This document shows positions 1 through 5,796 of a stretch of DNA of 7,236 nucleotides, piece by piece. Location: contig JACQUI010000082.1 in the NCBI GenBank assembly GCA_016210395.1, positions 1 to 7,236 on the forward strand. Direction: 5' to 3'. A model generated the notes under the pieces. The model was not told the DNA's origin, ran no database searches, and saw only the letters and a program-made list of their open reading frames with translations. A program made the position numbers and the translations under genes. How positions within the stretch are numbered: position 1 is the stretch's first letter; every line of letters begins with the position of its first letter. The DNA comes from Chloroflexota bacterium (GTDB taxonomy: Bacteria > Chloroflexota > Dehalococcoidia > Lucifugimonadales > JACPCL1).

Positions 1-2054
1 CCCAGGGGGCCATCCAGCCCTGGGCGCGCTCCGGCACCTCCACGCCCTGGTACTACAGCCTGCTGGAGTCGCTGTCCCGCTCGGCGGGTTTCTCCACGCG
101 GGAGCCTGTGCGCACGCTGCCCCAGCCTGTCCTGGACGTGCTCCTCTACGGCAACAACGGTCGCACGGTGGAGATGCGCCACACGACACATAGCGGCAAA
201 GAGTATAGCTGGGACACGACCTTCGAGGGCGTCATCCCCAATCTGACGCGGCGCTACAAGGACACCACGTCCGACTACATGCGCGCCGAGATCGAGCGGT
301 ACATGGCAAGCCGGCCCTGCCTCTCCTGCACGGGCAAGCGGCTCAAGAAGGAGTCGCTGGCCGTGACCGTGTGCGGCCTGAACATCATGGAGGTCACCGC
401 CAAGGACATCGGCGCGGCGTTCGAGTGGACGCGCGGCGTCGGCGAAGAGGCGGGCGCGCCTCCGCCTGCCGCAGACCCGCTCTCCGAACGGGAGCGCACT
501 ATCGCTCGCCAGATATTGAAGGAGATCCAGGCCCGCCTGAAGTTCCTGATGGACATTGGCCTGGACTACATCACGCTGGCCCGCACGGCGTCCACGCTTT
601 CGGGCGGCGAGGCCCAGCGCATCCGGCTTGCCACGCAGATCGGCTCGGGCCTCATGGGCGTGCTCTACGTGTGCGACGAGCCGTCGGTCGGCCTGCACCC
701 CGCCGACGACTCGCGTTTGATTCACACGCTGAAGGGCCTGCGGGACCTGGGCAACACCGTCATCATCGTGGAGCACGACGAGGCTATCATGCGCGCCGCC
801 GACCACATCGTTGACCTGGGACCGGGCGCGGGCGAGCATGGCGGGCGGGTCGTCGCCACTGGAACGCTGGAGGACATCTGCGCGTCGCCGGAGTCCGTCA
901 CGGGCGCGTACCTCAGCGGTCGGCGCAAGATCCCGCTGCCGGAGCGACGGCGACAGGGCAACGGGAAGGCCATCGTCATCCGAGGGGCCAGGGAGAACAA
1001 CCTGAAGGACGTGGACGTGCGCATCCCGCTGGGCATGCTGGTGTGCGTGACCGGCGTCTCCGGCTCCGGCAAGTCCACGCTCATCAGCGACGTGCTGTAC
1101 AAGAAGCTGGCGCAAGTCTTCTACAAAGCCAAGGAGCGCCCCGGCGAACACGACGCGGTGGAGGGCCTGGAGCACATAGACAAGGTGGTCAACATAGACC
1201 AGTCGCCCATCGGGCGGACGCCGCGCAGCAATCCGGCGACGTACGTGGGCGTGTTCACGCCTATCCGCGAGCTGTTCGCCACGGTGCCGGAAGCGCGAGT
1301 GCGCGGCTATGGCCCGGGCCGCTTCTCCTTCAACGTGAAAGGGGGGCGGTGCGAGGCCTGCGCGGGCGACGGCTACGTGCAGATCGAGATGCAGTTCCTG
1401 CCGGATGTGACCGTGGCTTGCGAGGTGTGCCACGGGGCGCGCTACAACCGGGAGGCGCTGGAGATCCTGTTCAAGGGCAAGACCATCTCCGACGTGCTGA
1501 ACATGACGGTGGAGGAGGCGCTGGAGTTCTTTGCGAATATCCCCAAGGTGCGGAGTAAGCTGGAGACCATGCGGGACGTGGGCCTGGGGTACATTCGCCT
1601 GGGCCAGCCGGCCACGACCCTCTCCGGCGGCGAGGCGCAGCGGGTCAAGCTCTCCACGGAGCTGTCCCGGCGGGCCACGGGCCGCACGCTCTACATGCTG
1701 GACGAGCCGACCACCGGGCTGTCGTTTGCGGATGCGCACGCGCTCCTTGGCGTCTTGCAGCGGCTGGCCGAGTCCGGCAACACCGTGTTGCTCATCGAGC
1801 ACCACCTGGACCTCATCAAGAACGCCGACTGGATCATAGACATGGGGCCGGGCGCAGGCGAGAAGGGCGGGCGCATCATTGCGGAGGGCACGCCGGAGGA
1901 GATCGCCGCCGCGCCGCACTCGCTGACGGGTGGGTATCTGACGCCACTGCTGGGGGAAGGGGAAGTGGAGGAGGCGAAGCAGCCAAACCGCCCTATTCGC
2001 AGCGGAAAGGCTTCTCGTGTTGCCGCACGCCGATCAAACAATAGTCGAGCCTGA
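1..2054 (+). CDS. uvrA: UvrABC system protein A (excinuclease ABC subunit A), C-terminal part; 5' end outside window
   Basis: UvrA is the DNA-damage-sensing ATPase of nucleotide excision repair; it dimerises, loads UvrB at lesions and acts in the cytoplasm. The reading frame is open from base 3 and gives about 683 residues, starting in the usual GAI-PW...YY segment. The protein is normally about 940-960 residues, so the first ATP-binding motif and first zinc module are missing. The GTG at 108 is internal, not a start. Visible are the first ABC signature LSGGEAQR (597-620) and Walker B with DEP (675-683), then the second Walker A GVSGSGKST (1053-1079). A CX2C-X19-CX2C zinc module follows (cysteines at 1350, 1359, 1419, 1428), then the second signature (1620-1643) and a second Walker B. 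Two oddities are noted. The near-invariant His after DEPTTGL is Ser (1722-1724). Beyond the usual end near GGYLTPLL there is a basic tail of about 34 residues, whose last 38 bases overlap the next gene's start. Identity is very secure. Confidence 0.97.
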   Translation, partial: QGAIQPWARSGTSTPWYYSLLESLSRSAGFSTREPVRTLPQPVLDVLLYGNNGRTVEMRHTTHSGKEYSWDTTFEGVIPNLTRRYKDTTSDYMRAEIERYMASRPCLSCTGKRLKKESLAVTVCGLNIMEVTAKDIGAAFEWTRGVGEEAGAPPPAADPLSERERTIARQILKEIQARLKFLMDIGLDYITLARTASTLSGGEAQRIRLATQIGSGLMGVLYVCDEPSVGLHPADDSRLIHTLKGLRDLGNTVIIVEHDEAIMRAADHIVDLGPGAGEHGGRVVATGTLEDICASPESVTGAYLSGRRKIPLPERRRQGNGKAIVIRGARENNLKDVDVRIPLGMLVCVTGVSGSGKSTLISDVLYKKLAQVFYKAKERPGEHDAVEGLEHIDKVVNIDQSPIGRTPRSNPATYVGVFTPIRELFATVPEARVRGYGPGRFSFNVKGGRCEACAGDGYVQIEMQFLPDVTVACEVCHGARYNREALEILFKGKTISDVLNMTVEEALEFFANIPKVRSKLETMRDVGLGYIRLGQPATTLSGGEAQRVKLSTELSRRATGRTLYMLDEPTTGLSFADAHALLGVLQRLAESGNTVLLIEHHLDLIKNADWIIDMGPGAGEKGGRIIAEGTPEEIAAAPHSLTGGYLTPLLGEGEVEEAKQPNRPIRSGKASRVAARRSNNSRA
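2004..2019 (+). promoter_or_regulatory. Shine-Dalgarno and GTG start inside the uvrA 3' end
   Basis: GGAAAGG (2004-2010) sits 6 bases before GTG at 2017 and 9 bases before a second possible start, TTG at 2020. It lies inside the uvrA reading frame, so translation of the DUF6883-like gene is probably coupled to the end of uvrA translation. The spacing favours GTG. Confidence 0.6.
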
Positions 2055-2346
2055 GAAGATTCTGGACTACCTGCTGTCGCCTGATCATCCGAAGGGCAGA
2101 CCGAAGGCTGCATTCTTTGAAAGCTTTGGTTTTGGGAGAGCTAATTGGGAAGTGTTGAAGTCAGCATTGGTGAAACATGCAACGACCCATGAAGTGGCCC
2201 GCACAGTGCAGTCGCCTTACGGTTTGCGGTACATTATAGAAGGGGGCATAGAAACACCTGATGGCCGGAATCCCAAGATAAGGACGATCTGGCTAGCCAG
2301 CAATGAGCAGCCTCTGCCAAGGTTGATCACTGCATACCCCCTCTAG
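2017..2346 (+). CDS. DUF6883-like protein, 109 aa; first gene of a two-gene accessory cassette
   Basis: The function is unknown. The sequence matches what I recall of the DUF6883 family. It opens with LPHAD, has YLLSPDHPKGRPKAAFF at about residues 18-34 (core H-P-x-G-x-x-K-A-x-F-F), YGLRY at 68-72 and IRTIWL at 88-93, and ends in PRLITAYP (101-108). The length is right for a complete single-domain protein. There is no signal peptide or membrane segment, so it is probably cytoplasmic. It starts with GTG 38 bases inside uvrA in another frame, preceded by GGAAAGG. Its stop is 8 bases before the DUF4926-like gene, so the two are almost surely co-translated. Base composition is much lower in GC than uvrA: 27 of 60 bases in 2101-2160 against 46 of 60 in 1621-1680. 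That fits acquisition by transfer. A toxin-like or nucleic-acid-linked role with the next gene as partner is possible but is inference only. Confidence 0.8.
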   Translation: MLPHADQTIVEPEKILDYLLSPDHPKGRPKAAFFESFGFGRANWEVLKSALVKHATTHEVARTVQSPYGLRYIIEGGIETPDGRNPKIRTIWLASNEQPLPRLITAYPL

Positions 2347-2354
2347 GAGACACC

Positions 2355-2588
2355 ATGTTTAGGGAACACGAACTGATCATCCTGACTGAGGATATCGCAG
2401 AAGAAGGCCTAGAGGCAGGGGATGTAGGCACTATTATCCACATCCATCGGAAAGGCGCAGCCTTTGAAGTGGAGTTCCAGGCCGTAGACGGTCATACAGT
2501 AGCCATTGCCACCGTCTTGGCTTCTCAGCTTCGCCCCGTATCTTCTAGAGACGTTTCCCACGCCCGGCCTATGGAGTTGGTGAGCTAG
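2355..2588 (+). CDS. DUF4926-like small protein, 77 aa; partner of the DUF6883-like gene
   Basis: The function is unknown. The pattern MFREHELIILTEDIAEEGL followed by AGDVGTIIHIH (residues 21-31), AFEVEF (36-41) and ASQLRPV (56-62) is what I recall of the DUF4926 family. These are short beta-rich proteins, perhaps with an SH3-like barrel. The last 15 residues after RPV are a non-conserved-looking tail. The ATG is well supported by AGGAGA (2345-2350), which overlaps the stop of the upstream gene and lies 4 bases before the start. The 8-base gap implies one transcript and coupled translation. I recall DUF4926 genes lying next to DUF6883 genes in several bacterial groups, which would make this a recurring pair. 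A role as antitoxin, immunity protein or chaperone for its neighbour is speculation. No membrane segment or catalytic motif is visible. Confidence 0.83.
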   Translation: MFREHELIILTEDIAEEGLEAGDVGTIIHIHRKGAAFEVEFQAVDGHTVAIATVLASQLRPVSSRDVSHARPMELVS

Positions 2589-2726
2589 GCCTTCGCTCAA
2601 GCCTTCTGTCACGGTAGCCTCCTTGGGCCATCGCGGATGATTTTGCGGCTCGCTTCCCCGCAGTGACGCGCCAAATTGTGCCTCAATCCCTTCGTAGGCG
2701 ACCTAACCCGGGCACACAGCGTAGAG

Positions 2727-2732
2727 TATAAT
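2727..2732 (+). promoter_or_regulatory. Consensus -10 box (TATAAT) ahead of the 46-aa membrane protein gene
   Basis: A perfect TATAAT lies 56 bases before the ATG at 2789 in an otherwise GC-rich gap. No good TTGACA-like -35 is found at 16-19 bases upstream; that stretch reads roughly CCTAACCCG. The promoter may therefore need an activator or use other contacts. Transcription would start near 2739-2740 and leave a leader of about 50 bases. The rest of the gap (2589-2726) shows no gene and only weak 4-5 bp stems. Confidence 0.5.
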
Positions 2733-2788
2733 GCCGTCGGCGTAGCCTCAGTACTGGGAACCCGCAGCCGGCATCGAAGGAGGTCTCT

Positions 2789-2929
2789 ATGAACGCAGCC
2801 GACATCGTCGTCGCAGCCATTGGCGTTGCCAGCGTGGTCTTGCTTGTGATTGTGCTTGTCTTGCTCCAGAAGGTCTACAAGGTGGTCAAGCGGGAGGAGC
2901 AGGCGCAGCAGAAGGCGGAATCCAAGTAG
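2789..2929 (+). CDS. 46-aa single-pass membrane protein of unknown function
   Basis: I do not recognise a family. The translation begins MNAADIVVAAIGVASVV. A strongly hydrophobic stretch (about residues 6-26, rich in V, L, I and A) is followed by a basic segment QKVYKVVKR (27-35) and a short polar E/Q/K tail (36-46). This pattern fits one membrane helix with its C-terminal tail in the cytoplasm by the positive-inside rule. The start is well supported: AAGGAGG (2777-2783), close to the ideal anti-16S sequence, lies 5 bases before the ATG, and a TATAAT box lies upstream. A strong hairpin follows 27 bases after the stop. The gene stands alone, converging on the MFS transporter gene. It could be a small regulator or scaffold of a membrane complex, but nothing in the sequence says which. 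The translation signals make it more credible than its length alone would. Confidence 0.68.
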   Translation: MNAADIVVAAIGVASVVLLVIVLVLLQKVYKVVKREEQAQQKAESK

Positions 2930-2955
2930 CTACTTGTCTTGGGGCATGGAGATGC

Positions 2956-3001
2956 CAGGAATGAAGAGAGGCCGGACTGCTCCGGCCTCTCTTCATTCCT
3001 G
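2956..3001. terminator. 21-bp perfect hairpin between convergent genes, probable bidirectional terminator
   Basis: The arms 2956-2976 and 2981-3001 are exact reverse complements with a 4-base loop (CTGC). The hairpin sits 26 bases after the stop of the 46-aa gene and 3 bases beyond the stop (TAG, complement 3005-3007) of the minus-strand MFS gene, so it can serve both. Neither side has a T-run, so it is not a textbook intrinsic terminator. It could also act by RNA processing or 3'-end protection. A smaller GGCAT/ATGCC stem (2943-2947/2952-2956) abuts its left arm. Confidence 0.75.
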
Positions 3002-3004
3002 CGG

Positions 3005-4375
3005 CTAAGCCCTGGCGGGCAGCGGCGCGTCCTCTGCATGAGCCGGGTCTGCCTTGGGCGGCGTAGGCTGTTTCGTCAAGAGGATCAGGACCGCGCCCAT
3101 GACGTAGGTGACGACGAAGACCATGAAGGCGAACAAATAGCTGCCGCCTTCCCCGTCAGTTGCAGTCATGTCGTACACCAACGCTGCGAAGAGCGGTCCG
3201 CCCACGCTTGAGAAGAGTTGGAAGGGCATGGTGAACCCCCGGATGGCGCCGAGGAAATGCCGGCCGAAGTAGTCTGCCCAGATCAGGGAGCTGACCACAG
3301 CCCACGCTCCTCGTGTGGACCCGTACACGACGCCGAAGAGGATGGCCTCGAAGGGCGTGGAAGCCTTGATAAGGATCACAACGCCAACGGCGCTGCCCAG
3401 CATGGAGGCGGCGGTGAGGTAGCGGATGTGGACGCGCTCGGCCAGGAAGCCCCACACGAGCTTGGAGGGCAGGGCGAAGATGGCGTAGGTGGTCAGGCTC
3501 ATGGCGGCCCACGTATCGGAGAGGCCCTTGTCCGTCAGGTAGGGGATCTGGTGCAGGACGACCCCGCTGACCGCCAGGGACGCCAGGTTGGTGGCGATGA
3601 TGATCATCCACAGGGTAGACGTGCGGAATGCCGCCTTGGGCGTCCAGCTATGCTCGTCGGCGGCAGATTTCCCGTGAGCCCCCTGCGGCTTGCCGGTCGC
3701 CTCGCCTTCGGGCGGGTCGCCGTCCGGGCGCAGGCCCATGTCCTCGGGGGCGCGGCGCATCCAGATGAACGACGTGGGGGCGACGATGAGCCAGGGCAGC
3801 AGGCCCATGACCATCCAGGTGTTGCGCCAGCCGATGGCGGAGAGGAGCACCAGCACTATTGGCGTCATGACCATTTCGCCGGCGTTGATGCCCGAAGCCG
3901 CAATGCCCGTGGCCCGGCCCCGCTTGCGGACGAACCACTTTGCCAGGGTGGTGTTGGTGACGATGTTGCTGAGGCCCGCGTTGCCGATGGCGCCAATGAC
4001 GGCGAAGTAGAGGATGAACTGCCAGAGGGAGTTGACCTGGGACATGAGCATAGTGCCGATGCCGGCAATGATTGCGCCGAAGGTCATCAGGTACCGGGGG
4101 CCGAAGCGGTCCATGAGAGGGCCGATGATAGGCCCGATGAGGTGCGAGATGATGTTGCGGGCAACGAGGGGCATGGTGGTCATGGACCGGCTCCAGCCCA
4201 GCTCGCTGCTCATGGGCTTGAAGAACTGGCCGAACATCGGCACGCCGATGCCCGCGCCCATCCAGTGAGCGAAGAACGTCCCTGCCACGATGTACCAGCC
4301 GTAGAAGAGCCTGGGCTTCTTCTTGGCGCCGTCAACGGCTGTGGACTCGGCTACCGGGGTACTGGCTTGGTCCAT
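3005..4375 (-). CDS. Major facilitator superfamily transporter, 456 aa (OFA/monocarboxylate-type look)
   Basis: This is a secondary transporter of the inner membrane. The substrate cannot be read from sequence. After a polar N-terminus, LFYGWYIVAGTFF (23-35) opens the first helix, as in oxalate/formate- and monocarboxylate-like MFS proteins. Motif A appears as GPLMDRFGPR (85-94). WFVRKRGRATGIAASG (147-162) is typical of the loop and helix in this branch. A degenerate motif-A copy GFLAERVHIR (309-318) opens the second half. About twelve hydrophobic segments can be traced, with a charged central loop at about 205-250. The length is normal. The ATG is preceded by AAGGA (complement 4382-4386), 6 bases away. 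It starts 29 bases after the DinB-family gene and is probably co-transcribed with it. The hairpin at 2956-3001 follows its stop. A carboxylate or drug-like substrate is a guess; superfamily membership is secure. Confidence 0.93.
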   Translation of the reverse strand: MDQASTPVAESTAVDGAKKKPRLFYGWYIVAGTFFAHWMGAGIGVPMFGQFFKPMSSELGWSRSMTTMPLVARNIISHLIGPIIGPLMDRFGPRYLMTFGAIIAGIGTMLMSQVNSLWQFILYFAVIGAIGNAGLSNIVTNTTLAKWFVRKRGRATGIAASGINAGEMVMTPIVLVLLSAIGWRNTWMVMGLLPWLIVAPTSFIWMRRAPEDMGLRPDGDPPEGEATGKPQGAHGKSAADEHSWTPKAAFRTSTLWMIIIATNLASLAVSGVVLHQIPYLTDKGLSDTWAAMSLTTYAIFALPSKLVWGFLAERVHIRYLTAASMLGSAVGVVILIKASTPFEAILFGVVYGSTRGAWAVVSSLIWADYFGRHFLGAIRGFTMPFQLFSSVGGPLFAALVYDMTATDGEGGSYLFAFMVFVVTYVMGAVLILLTKQPTPPKADPAHAEDAPLPARA

Positions 4376-4404
4376 GTGTTGTCCTTATCGGCTGGCGCGG
4401 CGGC

Positions 4405-4869
4405 CTATCGTTTGGTCTGGGCGCGGTAGAGCTGCTTGGTCAGGGAGAGGTGGCCCAGGTGCTGCCCCAGGTGCTCGATGGTATGCAGCGCGGCCCAGCG
4501 ATAGCTGACAGGCTCGCGGCCCTGGCTGGGCTGCTGCAGCTTGTTCATGTCGTCGTTGCTGAGCTTTCGCAGGATGCGGCGCGTCGTCTCCCCCGTCCGG
4601 TCAAGCAATGCCTCCAGGTCCTCCACAGACGTGGCCTTCACGGCGAACTCGGCGTCCCTGCTGCGCTGTAGCTCCATGCCTCCAACGAACTGGTGGAGCC
4701 ATTGCGCCTCGGTGCCGGCCATGTGGGTGACAATGGCTGCCGGCGTGTTCGTGTCGGGAACTGAAGGCTTCCAGTTCAGGGCGTTGGCGGTCATGCCTCT
4801 GATCTCCTTCTTGGCCTCGCCGCGAAGGTAGTCCAGGCGTTCGATACAGGCCTCTGCTTCGGTGGGCAT
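4405..4869 (-). CDS. DinB/DUF664-family four-helix protein, 154 aa
   Basis: DinB-superfamily proteins are four-helix bundles that usually bind a divalent metal through three histidines. Known members include thiol-dependent (bacillithiol or mycothiol) transferases and isomerases. Here VTHMAGTEAQWL (47-58) supplies His49. The C-terminal helix ALHTIEHLGQHLGH (127-140) has the DUF664-like spacing, with His133 and His137 as likely ligands and His129 nearby. The reading frame stays open upstream to 5250, but the true start is ATG at 4869. It has AAGGAG (complement 4875-4880) 5 bases before it, and the upstream translation is proline- and arginine-rich with no family resemblance. The gene leads a likely operon with the MFS transporter, with a candidate promoter at 4940-4968. 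A thiol-dependent detoxification enzyme coupled to an exporter is plausible but unproven. The DNA-damage link of the DinB name should not be assumed. Confidence 0.88.
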   Translation of the reverse strand: MPTEAEACIERLDYLRGEAKKEIRGMTANALNWKPSVPDTNTPAAIVTHMAGTEAQWLHQFVGGMELQRSRDAEFAVKATSVEDLEALLDRTGETTRRILRKLSNDDMNKLQQPSQGREPVSYRWAALHTIEHLGQHLGHLSLTKQLYRAQTKR

Positions 4870-4939
4870 AGCGGCTCCTTGGGGAAAAGGTGGACTGTTT
4901 CCCACGTTCAGTTGCTCTGGCGGTTGGAGACTGGGGCCT

Positions 4940-4968
4940 AGTTTAGCTGTGCGCCTAGTAGATGTAAA
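4940..4968 (-). promoter_or_regulatory. Candidate sigma-70-type promoter for the DinB-MFS operon
   Basis: Read on the minus strand, TTTACA (complement 4963-4968) and TAAACT (complement 4940-4945) are separated by exactly 17 bases. They match the -35 consensus at 5 of 6 and the -10 at 4 of 6 positions. Transcription would begin near 4933, about 64 bases before the DinB-family ATG. The remaining gap up to 5065 shows no gene and no clear terminator for the C26 gene. Confidence 0.45.
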
Positions 4969-5065
4969 TGGCTTGTTATGCCGGACGCGCAGGGGGGTTG
5001 AGGGGGGATGGAAACGGGTGAAGAGAGGAATCCCCTTTGGCCGGAGCCATTGTGAGGCTGGACGG

Positions 5066-5782
5066 TCAGGTTGCCCTGAGCCGCTCGCGGGCCATCTCAG
5101 CGCGTTCCACGAATGCCTGGAAGACGCGGCGGAACATGCTGGGCACCTCGGCCTCGCGCTCCGGGTGGCATTGTACGCCGATGACCCAGTCGTGGGCGGG
5201 GCTTTCCAGCGCCTCGATGACGCCGTCGCCCAACCCATAGGCCGCGGCAAGAAGGGTAGGGGCCTTCTGCGCCTCCCGCAAGCCCTGGTGGTGGCGGCTG
5301 TTCAGGCGCATGAAGCCGCCGCTACCCATGATCGCCGCCAGCTTGGATCCGATGGACAGAAAGACCATGTGGTGCGCCGAGTCTGCGTCTGGGCCTGCGC
5401 CATTCTCTGCCGTATGGCCGGGGATATCCTGGATGAGCCTGCCGCCGAAGGCCACATTCAGGAGCTGCATGCCCCTGCAAATGCCGTACACAGGAAGGTC
5501 ACGCTCCAGCGCGTGGCGGAGGAGGGCAAACTCCATGGCGTCGCGGGCGGGGTCTAGGCGCAGGCCGGCGGCAGGGTCGGGGGTCGCGCCATAGCGCGCC
5601 GGGTCCACGTCACGTCCGCCGGAGAGGAGCAACGCGGTTGCCCCCAGCAGCGGGTCTTCGGAAGAAAGCGCTTCGCCTGGTAGGAAGAGGCGGACCTGGG
5701 CTTCGCGCTTTTCCAGCGCGCGCAGGTATGGCTGGGCATCGGCTTCGCTGGCGGCCGTGACGGCGATGAGCGGTTGAGGCAA
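5066..5782 (-). CDS. Class-I glutamine amidotransferase-like hydrolase (peptidase C26, gamma-glutamyl-GABA hydrolase family), 238 aa
   Basis: Members of this family cleave gamma-glutamyl amide bonds, as PuuD does on gamma-glutamyl-GABA in putrescine breakdown. The substrate here is unknown. The fold markers are in order: LLLSGGRDVDPARYG (51-65), the nucleophile elbow YGICRGMQLLNV (99-110) with catalytic Cys102, GGRLIQDI (113-120), NSRHHQ (161-166) and GVQCHPERE (202-210) with catalytic His206 and Glu208. The triad is therefore intact and the length is normal. The start is TTG at 5782, supported by AGGGAG (complement 5791-5796) at 8 bases and by a family-typical beginning (PLIAVTAAS). It lies 12 bases after the M50 protease stop, and its Shine-Dalgarno overlaps that stop, so the two are co-transcribed and probably translationally coupled. 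No other polyamine-pathway gene is visible, so the name puuD is not justified. Cytoplasmic. Confidence 0.93.
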   Translation of the reverse strand: MPQPLIAVTAASEADAQPYLRALEKREAQVRLFLPGEALSSEDPLLGATALLLSGGRDVDPARYGATPDPAAGLRLDPARDAMEFALLRHALERDLPVYGICRGMQLLNVAFGGRLIQDIPGHTAENGAGPDADSAHHMVFLSIGSKLAAIMGSGGFMRLNSRHHQGLREAQKAPTLLAAAYGLGDGVIEALESPAHDWVIGVQCHPEREAEVPSMFRRVFQAFVERAEMARERLRAT

Positions 5783-5790
5783 CGGCGGCG

Positions 5791-5796
5791 CTCCCT
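5791..5796 (-). promoter_or_regulatory. Shine-Dalgarno that decides the TTG start of the C26 gene
   Basis: AGGGAG on the minus strand overlaps the TAG stop of the M50 gene (complement 5795-5797) and lies 8 bases before TTG at 5782. No ATG or GTG nearby gives a better-spaced start, so TTG is preferred. Confidence 0.55.

Noticed and set aside
2409..2612. Minus strand 67-codon frame opposite the DUF4926-like gene
   Set aside because: It lies wholly across the sense gene with no supporting start signals and is a shadow frame.
2731..2774. ATGCCG/CGGCAT inverted repeat around the leader of the 46-aa gene
   Set aside because: The left copy overlaps the -10 box and lies upstream of the expected transcript start, so it would not form in RNA. 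Six bases is within chance.
2939..3211. + strand 90-codon frame through the hairpin and MFS 3' end
   Set aside because: It runs through the terminator-like stem and lies antisense to the MFS gene, with no ribosome site or family resemblance.
3218..4429. Long + strand open frame (403 codons) antisense to the MFS gene
   Set aside because: Its translation is G/A/H/E/D-rich low-complexity sequence typical of the antisense frame of a high-GC gene. The minus strand has a clear MFS protein over the same bases.
4455..4480. Near-repeat CCAGGTGCT words in the DinB-family gene
   Set aside because: They encode the conserved metal-binding helix with recurring H-L-G residues, so coding constraint explains them.
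4990..5010. Two G6 runs on the + strand as a possible G-quadruplex
   Set aside because: There are only two long G runs close together; the four tracts of three or more needed for a stable quadruplex are not present.
4870..5250. N-terminal extension of the DinB-family frame up to 5250
   Set aside because: The extra 127 residues are R/P/S-rich without family resemblance and overlap the C26 gene. ATG at 4869 has an excellent Shine-Dalgarno and gives the normal family length.
4862..5557. + strand open frame across the DinB-C26 gap and into the C26 gene
   Set aside because: It shows no recognisable motifs and overlaps the well-supported C26 gene on the opposite strand. It is open only because of high GC.
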